47,901 nt of DNA from contig CAJTOM010000010.1 in NCBI GenBank assembly GCA_910577915.1, forward strand, positions 1 through 47,901, read 5' to 3'. Within the stretch, counting starts at the first letter, position 1. Every line of letters starts with the position of its first letter. The notes below the pieces were generated by a model. That model saw nothing but the letters and a program-made list of their open reading frames with translations. It had not been told where the DNA came from and did no database searches. Position numbers and translations under genes: made by a program. The DNA is from an uncultured Oscillospiraceae bacterium. Its GTDB lineage: Bacteria; Bacillota; Clostridia; Oscillospirales; Oscillospiraceae. Shown piece after piece: positions 21,912 to 29,546 of this stretch.

Positions 21912-22529
21912 ATGATCCGACAGATCGTCTTCGATATGGGCAACGTCCTGATTCACTACCGTCCCCAGCGCTATGTCCGGTGCCTGGACGTGGCGGAGGA
22001 GGACCGCCCGCTGCTGCTGCGGGAGGTGTTCGGCTCGGTGGAGTGGATCCGTCTGGACCGCGGGAGCATAGGCCAGGAGGAGGCCGCCGCCGCCATGGCC
22101 GCCCGGCTGCCCCGGCGTTTGGAGGGCGCGGTGCAGGCGCTGCTGGAGTGGTGGAAGCTGGAGCTGTCCCCCATGGAGGGGATGGAGGCGCTGCTGGGCG
22201 AGCTGAAGGGGCTGGGCTGCGGCCTCTACCTTCTCTCCAACGCCACGGCGCGCCTGCCGGAGTACTTTGACCGGATTCCCGGCAGCCGGTACTTCGACGG
22301 GCGGATTGTCTCCGCCGACTGGCGTCTGCTCAAGCCCCAGCACGAAATATACGAGACCCTGTTCCGGGAGTACGGCCTCCGGCCCGGCGAGTGCTTCTTT
22401 GTGGACGATCTGAACATCAACATCGAGGGGGCCCTCTGCGCCGGCATGGCCGGCACGGTCTTTGACGGCGACATGGCCCGTCTGCGCCGCGAGCTGCACG
22501 CCGCCGGCGTGCCGGTGGCCACTGTATGA
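21912..22529 (+). CDS. HAD-IA family phosphatase (YihX-like)
   Basis: This 205-residue protein has HAD motif I as FDMGNVLIHYRP (nucleophile Asp8), motif II LLSNAT, motif III Lys in RLLKPQHEIYE, and motif IV FFVDDLNINIEGA. The DxGN form of motif I is typical of the YihX/glucose-1-phosphate phosphatase branch. The likely role is dephosphorylation of a small sugar phosphate in the cytosol. It is a single-gene unit with its own promoter, a GGAGGAG-type ribosome binding site and a strong terminator. Confidence 0.9.
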   Translation: MIRQIVFDMGNVLIHYRPQRYVRCLDVAEEDRPLLLREVFGSVEWIRLDRGSIGQEEAAAAMAARLPRRLEGAVQALLEWWKLELSPMEGMEALLGELKGLGCGLYLLSNATARLPEYFDRIPGSRYFDGRIVSADWRLLKPQHEIYETLFREYGLRPGECFFVDDLNINIEGALCAGMAGTVFDGDMARLRRELHAAGVPVATV

Positions 22530-22542
22530 ATATGCCCAGAAA

Positions 22543-22578
22543 AAAGGCGGCGGCCTCCGATAGGAGGCCGCCGCCTTT
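22543..22578. terminator. Terminator between HAD and siroheme reductase genes
   Basis: AAAGGCGGCGGCCTCC and GGAGGCCGCCGCCTTT form a perfect 16-bp stem with loop GATA. The A/T ends suit both converging genes. Confidence 0.8.
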
Positions 22579-22642
22579 CGCCGCGCGGAAATGTGCGCCC
22601 TACGCGCAGCGCTCTCCGCCGCGCCTTCTCTAAAAAAGCGTA

Positions 22643-23596
22643 TCAGCAGGTAGCGCCGCCGGTGGTGTGGAGATCGGCGTCCAGAATCTGCTGCCTGCGC
22701 TCCAGCAGCTCATTGCCCAGCAGCTGCCGCTCCACGTTCTCGAAGCCCAAGCGCTCGATGGTCCTGGCGAAGCGCTCGCCGGTCTTGCCCTGCTCCCGGA
22801 AGAGGAGGATGGCCTTCTCGATGACTGCCAGGGCCTCCTCCTTGTCGGTAAAGATTTTGCCGAGGGCCCGGCCCTGGGCAATCTTCTTGCCCCAGCGGCC
22901 GCCGATATAGATCTTGTAGCCGTAGGTTCCCTCGTCCAGGGCGTCAAAGTGGCAGGAGCCGATGCACCGGCCGCAGTTGTTGCAGACGTCCTTGTCGATC
23001 TCCAGCACGCCGTCCGCCAGCTTGGCCGCCCCCATGGGGCAGATCTGGACCACGCCGCACTTCTTGCAGCCGTTGCACTCGTCCGGGTCCAGGCCGGGGA
23101 TGCGCTGGCCGATGATGCCCAGATCGTTCAGGTCGGGCTTAACGCAGTTGTTGGGGCAGCCGCCCACGGCGATTTTGAACTTGTGGGGCAGTTTCACGCC
23201 GTGATAGCCTTCGTAGAAGCGGCGATGGATCTCCTCGCTGATAGCGAAGGAGTCCAGCAGCCCGTACTGACAGGTGGTGCCCTTGCAGGCCACCACGGGG
23301 CGCACCAGGGACCCGGTGCCGCCGGTGGTCAGCCCCTCCCGGGCGATATAGGCCTGGAAGGCCTCGATCTGGCCGTAGGGGATGCCTTGGACCTCGATGG
23401 TCAGGCGGGTGGTGAAGGTGACGGCGCCGTTGCCGAACTTCTCGGCGGCCTCGGCAATACACCGCTGCTGGGCGGCGGTGATCTTACCGTTGACCGTGAT
23501 GATGCGTCCAGAAAAGTTGTCCGTGCCCTTGTTGGAGAGGAACCCCATCGCCTTTACTCTTTTTTCGTCAGCGGCGCTGACTGTCAGTGTTGCCAT
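22643..23596 (-). CDS. Siroheme/[4Fe-4S] sulfite-nitrite reductase-like protein with ferredoxin domain
   Basis: This 317-residue protein has an N-terminal half resembling the ferredoxin-like and siroheme domains of nitrite/sulfite reductases. The cluster/siroheme cysteines are C104, C109, C147 and C151 (CKGTTC and GGCPNNC). An inserted 2[4Fe-4S] ferredoxin follows: C174/C177/C180/C186 and C205/C208/C211/C215. This resembles compact anaerobic sulfite reductase C-type proteins. The spacing CX4C differs from the usual CX5C, so the true substrate is uncertain. It follows the CoA-disulfide reductase gene by 66 nt, suggesting a joint redox role with sulfur compounds. Confidence 0.85.
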   Translation of the reverse strand: MATLTVSAADEKRVKAMGFLSNKGTDNFSGRIITVNGKITAAQQRCIAEAAEKFGNGAVTFTTRLTIEVQGIPYGQIEAFQAYIAREGLTTGGTGSLVRPVVACKGTTCQYGLLDSFAISEEIHRRFYEGYHGVKLPHKFKIAVGGCPNNCVKPDLNDLGIIGQRIPGLDPDECNGCKKCGVVQICPMGAAKLADGVLEIDKDVCNNCGRCIGSCHFDALDEGTYGYKIYIGGRWGKKIAQGRALGKIFTDKEEALAVIEKAILLFREQGKTGERFARTIERLGFENVERQLLGNELLERRQQILDADLHTTGGATC

Positions 23597-23662
23597 AGCT
23601 TTTCTCCTTATATTATATTTTTTATCGTCAGATCATTTTTCGGTGCGGAAGGACGGAGGAGC

Positions 23663-25291
23663 TTACTGCTCCATCTCCGTGAAGGTCGTTCCCCCCTCCA
23701 GCACCTTTGTGTTGGTATATCCGTAGTATTTCAGCCGGTTTTGGGCGAGGTACGCCCGCCGCCCCTTGGTGCACACCAGCAGCAGGGGCTCGTCCCTGCC
23801 CAGGCCGGACACCTCGCCGCTGATGCCGGCGAAGTCCAGATACCGTTTCTCCGGCAGGCTGGGCTTCTGGGCGCAGTCGATGACGGTCCAGCCCTCGGCG
23901 GCTCCGGCGGCGTACTCTGCCGGGGTGATGGAGTCCATCGCGCCGCCCAGCTTGTTGATGAGGATGTTGATCGCATGGGCGAAGGGGTGGATGGCGGTGG
24001 AGAAGGGGGGCGCGTAGGCGAAGTCCAGGGCCGCCAGCTGGTCCACGGAGGCCCCCAGGGAGATGGCGGTGACGGCAATGTCCGTGATCTTGTCCACCGC
24101 CCCCGGCCCCAGCACCTGAACGCCCAGCAGCTTCCGTCCGGTCCGGTCCGCCGTCAGCTTGATGATGAACAGCCCCGCGCCGGGGTAGTAATGGGCCTTG
24201 TCGTCCATCGCGGCGGTGACCGACACAACGTCGCAGCCCGCAGCCCTGGCGGCGGTCTCGGTGAGACCCGTGCGGCCGACATTCAGGCCGCCGGGCAGCT
24301 TGGCCACGCCGGTACCCAGCACGCCGGGGTAGGCTGTCTCCCCGCCCGCCAGATTTCCCGCCAGGATGCGCCCGGCGATGTTGGCGGTGGAGCCCATGGG
24401 GGACCAGGCGGGCCGGCCGGTCTGGCGGTTGGCGACCATGGCGCAGTCGCCGCAGGCGTAGACGTCCGCCACGTTGGTGCGCAGATACTGGTCGGTGAGG
24501 ATGGCCCCCTTGACCATCTCGATGCCGGACCCCTCCAGAAAGGCGGTGTTGGGCCGGATGCCGATGGCCAGTACCAGGGCGTCAGCCTTCATGGCCCGCC
24601 GGCTGGTGAGGACCTTCTCCACCCTGCCGTCGCCCTCCGCCCCCTCCAGGGACACGCCGGTCAGGGGCATGACCCCCGCCTCGGCCATCCGGTTTTCCAC
24701 GTACTCGCTCATCTCCGGGTCCAGGAAGTTGGGCAGCACGTGGGGGGCGAAGTCGATGACGGTGGTCTTCACGCCCCGGGCGGCCAGGTTCTCCGCCACC
24801 TCCAGGCCGATGAAGCCGCCGCCGGCCACCACCGCCCGTTTGACGGCGCCGGATTCCACCGCCTCCCGCAGGGCGATGGCGTCGTCGGGCGTGCGCATGA
24901 CGAAGACGTTTTTCAGGTCCATGCCGGCCACGGAGGGCACAAAGGGGGACGCGCCGGTGGCGATGACCAGCTTGTCATAGGTGTACTGCGCCGTCTCGCC
25001 GGTCTTCAGATTCCGCGCCTCCACCCGGTGCTCCGCCGGGTGGACCGCCACGGCCTCCGTCCCGGTGAGCACCTCGGCCCCCGTCAGTCTGGCGAACTTC
25101 TCCGGGGTGTTCACGATCAGCTCGCTCCGGTCGTGGATCACGTCCCCCACGTAGTAGGGCAGGCCGCAGCCGGCGTAGGAGATGTCCTGTCCCTTGGTCA
25201 GCACCGTCACCTGACAGGAGGGGTCCTCCCGCCGCAGCTTGGCCGCCGCCTTCGTGCCTGCGGCCACGCCGCCCAGAATCAATACTCTCAT
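23663..25291 (-). CDS. CoA-disulfide/polysulfide reductase with rhodanese domain
   Basis: This 542-residue flavoprotein starts with the FAD fingerprint LILGGVAAGTKAAAKLRR and has the single redox Cys42 in SYAGCGLPYYVGD, characteristic of CoA-disulfide reductases. An NAD(P)H-binding motif (VVAGGGFIGLEVAENLA) and the FAD-binding YACGD segment follow. A C-terminal rhodanese domain (about 460-542) carries the sulfur-transfer Cys507 in LLLVCTKGRRAYLA. Related CoADR-rhodanese fusions reduce CoA persulfide, polysulfide or sulfur. It sits between a homocysteine-methyltransferase-family gene and the siroheme protein gene, all on one transcript. Confidence 0.92.
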   Translation of the reverse strand: MRVLILGGVAAGTKAAAKLRREDPSCQVTVLTKGQDISYAGCGLPYYVGDVIHDRSELIVNTPEKFARLTGAEVLTGTEAVAVHPAEHRVEARNLKTGETAQYTYDKLVIATGASPFVPSVAGMDLKNVFVMRTPDDAIALREAVESGAVKRAVVAGGGFIGLEVAENLAARGVKTTVIDFAPHVLPNFLDPEMSEYVENRMAEAGVMPLTGVSLEGAEGDGRVEKVLTSRRAMKADALVLAIGIRPNTAFLEGSGIEMVKGAILTDQYLRTNVADVYACGDCAMVANRQTGRPAWSPMGSTANIAGRILAGNLAGGETAYPGVLGTGVAKLPGGLNVGRTGLTETAARAAGCDVVSVTAAMDDKAHYYPGAGLFIIKLTADRTGRKLLGVQVLGPGAVDKITDIAVTAISLGASVDQLAALDFAYAPPFSTAIHPFAHAINILINKLGGAMDSITPAEYAAGAAEGWTVIDCAQKPSLPEKRYLDFAGISGEVSGLGRDEPLLLVCTKGRRAYLAQNRLKYYGYTNTKVLEGGTTFTEMEQ

Positions 25292-25352
25292 TGCCGTCGT
25301 CTCCTTATCTGGTTATCTGGAAAATTGTGTGGCTCCCGATGAAGAAATCGTA

Positions 25353-26219
25353 TCACAGCAGCGCCGCCAGACGCCGGATATAGGCCGGTGTGGAGCCGCA
25401 GCAGCCCCCCAGCAGGGAAGCCCCGGCGGCCCGGAGGGCCAGCATGTGCCGGGCGAAGTCCTCGGGTCCCATTCCGTAGCGGGCCCGGCCCGCCTCGTCC
25501 ATCACCGGCAGGCCGGCGTTGGGCTTGGCGGCCACGGGGATGCGGACCGCCTGCGCCAGAGAGCGGACCACCGCCTCCAGCTGGTCGGGGCCTACGGAGC
25601 AGTTGATGCCCACGGCGGCGGCCCCCAGCTCCTCCAGGGCGGCGGCCCCGTCCCGGGCGCTGCCGCCGAAGGGGAGGGCTCCGTCCGCCTCCGCAGAGAA
25701 GGTGCACACCACCGCCAGGCCGCACCCCGCCGCCGCATCCAAAGCGGCCAGGGCCTCGTCGGCCCCCATCAAGGTCTCCACCGCCAGCAGATCCGCCCCG
25801 GCCTCCGCCAGGGCCTCCGCCTGCTCGCGGTAGAGGTCATAGGCCCGGCTGTAGGACAGGGTCCCCGCCGGCTCCAGGGGCTGCCCCAGGGTAGGCAGAT
25901 CCCCCGCCACCAGAGCCCGGCCCCCGGCGGCCTCCCTGGACAGAGCCACCAGGGCGGCGTTCAGCTCCCCCAGCCGCTCCTCCAGCCCGAAGCGCTCCAG
26001 ATACAGCCGGTTGGCGGAGAAGGTGGGGGCGCAGAGCACACGGCTCCCCGCCGCCAAATAGTCCCGCTGGAGCGCCAGCAGCACCTGTGGGTGCTCCAGA
26101 ACCCACAGCTCCGGCGGGACGCCCACGGGCATCCCCGCCGCTCTCAGGTTGGAGCCGGTGGCCCCGTCCAGCAGGACCGTTCCGGCGGCGGCCAGGTCGA
26201 TCAGCGCTTGTCGTTTCAT
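25353..26219 (-). CDS. Homocysteine S-methyltransferase family protein
   Basis: This 288-residue protein has the Hcy-binding domain: LLDGATGSNL near the N-terminus and zinc ligands Cys207 (GINCSVGP) and Cys273/Cys274 (LLGGCCGST). Members transfer a methyl group to homocysteine to make methionine. Stand-alone versions use S-methylmethionine or other donors, or act as the first module of MetH. The donor is not clear. The ATG at 26219 is chosen over an upstream in-frame start because the upstream part overlaps the promoter. It leads the sulfur operon. Confidence 0.9.
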   Translation of the reverse strand: MKRQALIDLAAAGTVLLDGATGSNLRAAGMPVGVPPELWVLEHPQVLLALQRDYLAAGSRVLCAPTFSANRLYLERFGLEERLGELNAALVALSREAAGGRALVAGDLPTLGQPLEPAGTLSYSRAYDLYREQAEALAEAGADLLAVETLMGADEALAALDAAAGCGLAVVCTFSAEADGALPFGGSARDGAAALEELGAAAVGINCSVGPDQLEAVVRSLAQAVRIPVAAKPNAGLPVMDEAGRARYGMGPEDFARHMLALRAAGASLLGGCCGSTPAYIRRLAALL

Positions 26220-26270
26220 ACGCGAAGGCTCCTCGATGCGGCCGCCGCAGGGCGGCCGAATTGCCCTTCT

Positions 26271-26299
26271 ATGATACAAGAATTCTCCGCCGATTGCAA
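26271..26299 (-). promoter_or_regulatory. Promoter of sulfur operon
   Basis: On the minus strand TTGCAA and TATCAT are spaced by 17 nt, 52 nt before the ATG of the methyltransferase gene. Confidence 0.65.
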
Positions 26300-26584
26300 G
26301 CGCTGTGCATAAATTTTCTCTATGATACCCCGCAAAACACGCCGCCATTTTTTTGAAAAATGTATCAACTTGTCAAGGTGCGCTCCGCACGCGCTCAACC
26401 CGGCGTACACGGCCCGGTACCTGGCCTGGGTGCACTTACTTCAGGACATGGCTACCTCGGTGGTGGTGCTCCCTACAAACAGCAGGGCGAAAAGGGGGGA
26501 AAGTTGCACATCCGCGTGCAACCAGACGAATATTTGTTGGGGGGATTTCACCCAAAGGATGAAATCCCCCCCATAGGAAGCGGC
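26300..26584. other. Intergenic stretch without recognisable gene; 12-bp hairpin
   Basis: Several short open frames cross this segment, but none shows a ribosome binding site plus a recognisable fold. One plus-strand frame (ARYLAWVHLLQDMATSVVVL) looks protein-like and may be a remnant. At 26539-26571 GGGGGGATTTCA and TGAAATCCCCCC form a perfect 12-bp stem just beyond the QueG-like gene's stop, plausibly its transcription end, although no T-run follows. Confidence 0.4.
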
Positions 26585-27274
26585 TTATCTTTTTATAAAC
26601 GACTGTTCCGTCCCCAGATTGTAGGGACAGACATCTCTGCATTTATGACAGCGTATGGCCCAGCTCTGTGTGGCCGGGTCATCGCCAAAGGCATACTTCC
26701 AGCAGGCCTGCTGTTCCAGCTCCGCATGCTCCAGGGCATGTACCGGGCATATATTTACGCAAGCATTGCAGTTATTGCAAATATCCTCCTTCAGCTCGTC
26801 GCATTCCAGCTCCTGTTCACACAAAACGGCCCCCAGCCAAATCATGCTTCCGAATTCCGGCGTGATAAGCAGGGAATGCCGCCCTATCGTACCCAATCCC
26901 GCCGCCTGCGCCGCGTGCTTCTGAGAAACAACAGAGCGCCATCTCTTCGTAGTTTCATCCCATTGACTCTCGTTCGCCGGAACCGGTACGCAAGCGACCT
27001 GATATTGCTCCAGCTCCATGCAAAAATCAAGGGCCATTGCGTCTATTTTGGACGTTATAGAGTTCCTCACCCTCGTATAAGGCACAGGAGAGCTGCAATA
27101 CAGCGTCCCTGCCGGAAATCTGCACCCGAAGGAAATAACCGATTTGCACGCCGGAAAAACATCTGTCGGATGATACCCCGCAGGAGCGCCATGAAATCTG
27201 TCTATACCCGCAATCCCGCACAGATCCGCCCCTAATCCAAACAGGATTTCCTTAACCCGCCGGCTGTCAATCAT
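26585..27274 (-). CDS. QueG-like [4Fe-4S] protein, lower-G+C
   Basis: This 229-residue protein resembles the epoxyqueuosine reductase family: FGLGADLCGIA at the start, AAGLGTIGRHSLLITPEFGS in the middle, and two [4Fe-4S] cysteine sets, CNNCNACVNICP and CHKCRDVCP. True QueG is longer (about 300-380 residues, with C-terminal HEAT-like repeats) and has a conserved catalytic Asp region, so this short relative may act on another substrate. Its base composition is visibly less G+C-rich than its neighbours, and it lies beside a tRNA gene, so recent acquisition is likely (inference). Confidence 0.82.
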   Translation of the reverse strand: MIDSRRVKEILFGLGADLCGIAGIDRFHGAPAGYHPTDVFPACKSVISFGCRFPAGTLYCSSPVPYTRVRNSITSKIDAMALDFCMELEQYQVACVPVPANESQWDETTKRWRSVVSQKHAAQAAGLGTIGRHSLLITPEFGSMIWLGAVLCEQELECDELKEDICNNCNACVNICPVHALEHAELEQQACWKYAFGDDPATQSWAIRCHKCRDVCPYNLGTEQSFIKR

Positions 27275-27338
27275 AATCTCTCCCCATTAAAGGCAGGGTC
27301 TCCCCCGCGTTATCCCCCGTATTCCCCGCGTCCCCCCT

Positions 27339-27442
27339 CCACCCGCGAACCAGCGAAGCGTTTGCGGGTGGAAAGCGAAGAAATTCCCATCATAGCGCAG
27401 TTTTCGCCGAAAGGCGGAAACGGAGCGGTGATGGGAATTTCT
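27339..27442. repeat. Two large hairpins next to tRNA-Leu
   Basis: CCACCCGC (27339-27346) pairs with GCGGGTGG (27364-27371). A second, perfect 14-bp pair, AGAAATTCCCATCA (27379-27392) and TGATGGGAATTTCT (27429-27442), encloses a nested TTTTCGCC-GAAA-GGCGGAAA stem. The outer arm ends 4 nt from the tRNA 3' end. It could end the tRNA transcript or be a mobile-element remnant. Confidence 0.55.
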
Positions 27443-27446
27443 GAGC

Positions 27447-27533
27447 TGGTGCCGGTGACCGGACTCGAACCGGTACGCTGTCGCCAGCGGTGGATTTTGA
27501 GTCCACTACGTCTACCAATTCCATCACACCGGC
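27447..27533 (-). tRNA. tRNA-Leu (anticodon CAA)
   Basis: The minus-strand sequence folds as a class II tRNA. Acceptor GCCGGTG pairs with CACCGGC, followed by discriminator A and an encoded CCA. The anticodon stem GTGGA/TCCAC has loop CTCAAAA (anticodon CAA, reading UUG). The long variable arm is CGCTGGCGACAGCG, and the T loop is GGTTCGAGTCC. The 5' end is G at 27533. Confidence 0.95.
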
Positions 27534-27548
27534 AAATAAAGCAATCAT

Positions 27549-27577
27549 ATTATACACGAACGCGCCCTAAATTGCAA
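27549..27577 (-). promoter_or_regulatory. Promoter of tRNA-Leu
   Basis: On the minus strand TTGCAA and a consensus TATAAT are spaced by 17 nt, 15 nt before the tRNA 5' end. Confidence 0.75.
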
Positions 27578-27693
27578 GAGAAATCTCCGGGCCGGGGCCG
27601 CGTTTCAAAAAATTTTTCTCCGGGCCGCTCCTTCGCGTAATTTTTCCGCTCCCGCCGCATATACTGGAAAAATCATGGAAAGGAGGCCCCGGC

Positions 27694-27768
27694 ATGAATC
27701 CAAGCATTCCCCACGGCGACGTGGACGATCTGATCTACCAGGAGGAGTGGACCGTCAGCAATCGCTGA
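27694..27768 (+). CDS. Possible 24-residue peptide
   Basis: An ATG follows a full AAAGGAGG ribosome binding site by 7 nt. The 24 codons encode a hydrophilic, acidic peptide starting MNPSIPHGDVDDLIYQ and ending in NR before TGA. No signal peptide is visible. A hairpin with T-run follows at 27793. It lies upstream of the peptide importer operon and may be a leader peptide or a small independent gene. The function is unknown. Confidence 0.45.
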   Translation: MNPSIPHGDVDDLIYQEEWTVSNR

Positions 27769-27792
27769 ACGGCGCCCACCAGGAGCGCGGCT

Positions 27793-27824
27793 CGTCTCCA
27801 TGCGGAGACGGGCGTTTTCCTTTT
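27793..27824 (+). terminator. Possible terminator or attenuator
   Basis: CGTCTCC and GGAGACG form a 7-bp stem with loop ATGC, followed by GGCGTTTTCCTTTT. It separates the 24-codon ORF from the importer operon. Confidence 0.4.
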
Positions 27825-27926
27825 CTGTCCCCCCAAATTTTATCCCCCACGGGGGCTTGCGCGGGACCGGGTTATGTGCGAATATGATGCGGAAGCACAA
27901 ACAGAACCCATATACAGGAGGTACCC

Positions 27927-29471
27927 ATGAAAAAGATTCTATCCCTGCTGCTGGCAGCGGCGCTCACCCTGTCCCTGGCCGCCTGCGGCGGTCCCAAAGA
28001 CGCCCCCGGCGGGGCGGAGGGGAGCACTCTGGTCTACGGCAGCGCGGATTATACCCGCATCAACCCCGCTATGGACGAGCACTGCGAGATCAACGCCCTG
28101 CTCTTCAACGGCCTGACCGCCCACGACGGGGACAATCAGGTGATACCCGGCCTGGCGGAGCGCTGGGAGTACGACGAGGAGACCTGCACCTACACCTTCC
28201 ATATCCGCGACGGGATCAAGTGGCACGACGGCGAGCCCTTCACCGCAGAGGACGTGAAGTTCACCATCGAGGCCATTATGGACCCGGAAAACGGCGCGGA
28301 GAACGCCCCCAACTACGAGGACGTGGAGGAGATTACCGTCATAGACGAGAAAACGGTGTCCTTCCGGCTCTCCGCTCCCAACGTGGCCTTTCTGGAGTAT
28401 ATGACCATGGCCGTCCTGCCCAAGCACCTGCTGGAGGGGGAGGATATGCAGAGCGCCGGCTTCTTCCGGGCCCCCGTGGGCACCGGCCCCTACCGGCTGG
28501 CCGCCTGGGACGTGGGCCAGTCCATCACCCTGGAGAAGAACGAGGACTACTACCTGGGCGCTCCCAAGATCGACCGCATCATCTTCAAAATCGTGGGGGA
28601 CGACAACGCCCAGGCCATCCAGCTGGAGTCCGGGGAGCTGGATCTGGCCCTGCTGGACCCGCGAAACGCCCGGAATTTTGTGGACAAGGAGGGCTTCGCC
28701 TGCTATGATATGATGACGGCGGACTACCGGGGCATCCTCTTCAACTTCTGGAACCCGTACTGGACGGAAAACCGGGACATCATCCCCGCTGTTTGCTGCG
28801 CCATCGACCGCCAGGCGATCATTGACTCCGTGCTCCTGGGACAGGGGATGGCCGCCTACGGCCCCCTCCAGCGCAACATCTACAACAGCGGGGACGTGGA
28901 GCGCTACGACTACGACCCCGCCAGGGCGCGGGAGATCCTGGAGGACGCCGGCTGCACCATGGGGGCCAACGGCTTCTATGAGCGGAACGGGGAGGAGATC
29001 GGCTTCGTCATCAGCGTCATGTCCGGGGAGCAGGACCGCATCGACATCGCCCAGGCCGCCGCCCAGCAGCTCCGGGAGGTTGGCATCAACTGCACCGTGG
29101 ACCTGCCGGCCCAGATGGACTGGGGCGGCCAGATGGCCTGCCTCATCGGCTGGGGGAGCCCCTTCGACGCGGACGACCACACCTACAAGGTTTTCGGCAC
29201 CGACAAGGGGGCCAACTACAGCGGCTACTCCAACGGGCGGGTGGACGAATATCTGACCCTGGCCCGCCAGTCCGACGACCCTGCGGTCCGCCGGGCGTAT
29301 TACGAGCAGTTCCAGCAGGCGCTGGCGGAGGATCCCCCCTACGCCTTCATCTGCTATATCGACGCCAACTACGTGGCCAGCGCCGCCGTCCAGGGCATCG
29401 CGGCGGACACGGTTATGGGCCACCACGGGGTGGGCATCTTCTGGAACGTCCACGAGTGGACCATCTCCTGA
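27927..29471 (+). CDS. Peptide/nickel-type ABC substrate-binding lipoprotein (SBP family 5)
   Basis: This 514-residue protein begins MKKILSLLLAAALTLSLAAC, a lipoprotein signal with lipobox LAAC. It contains family-5 motifs: GLTAHDGDNQVIPGLAERWE, then YTFHIRDGIKWHDGEPFTAEDVKFT, and VGTGPYRL. It captures oligopeptides, nickel chelates or a related ligand outside the cell and delivers them to the importer encoded by the next four genes. The ligand cannot be told from sequence. AGGAGG precedes the ATG. Confidence 0.95.
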   Translation: MKKILSLLLAAALTLSLAACGGPKDAPGGAEGSTLVYGSADYTRINPAMDEHCEINALLFNGLTAHDGDNQVIPGLAERWEYDEETCTYTFHIRDGIKWHDGEPFTAEDVKFTIEAIMDPENGAENAPNYEDVEEITVIDEKTVSFRLSAPNVAFLEYMTMAVLPKHLLEGEDMQSAGFFRAPVGTGPYRLAAWDVGQSITLEKNEDYYLGAPKIDRIIFKIVGDDNAQAIQLESGELDLALLDPRNARNFVDKEGFACYDMMTADYRGILFNFWNPYWTENRDIIPAVCCAIDRQAIIDSVLLGQGMAAYGPLQRNIYNSGDVERYDYDPARAREILEDAGCTMGANGFYERNGEEIGFVISVMSGEQDRIDIAQAAAQQLREVGINCTVDLPAQMDWGGQMACLIGWGSPFDADDHTYKVFGTDKGANYSGYSNGRVDEYLTLARQSDDPAVRRAYYEQFQQALAEDPPYAFICYIDANYVASAAVQGIAADTVMGHHGVGIFWNVHEWTIS

Positions 29472-29546
29472 GAGAAACAGAGACAAACGCCGGGCGGCAG
29501 GGGACTGGGAACAGTCCCTTGCGCCCGTGTTCTGAGAGGACAGGCT

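Noticed and set aside
26322..26576. Plus-strand frame with ARYLAWVHLLQDMATSVVVL
   Set aside because: It looks protein-like, but has no ribosome binding site, no recognised family and crosses a hairpin; kept only as a possible remnant.
26585..27274. Genuine queG call
   Set aside because: The protein is clearly shorter than QueG and lacks the C-terminal repeat region, so only a QueG-like call is supported.
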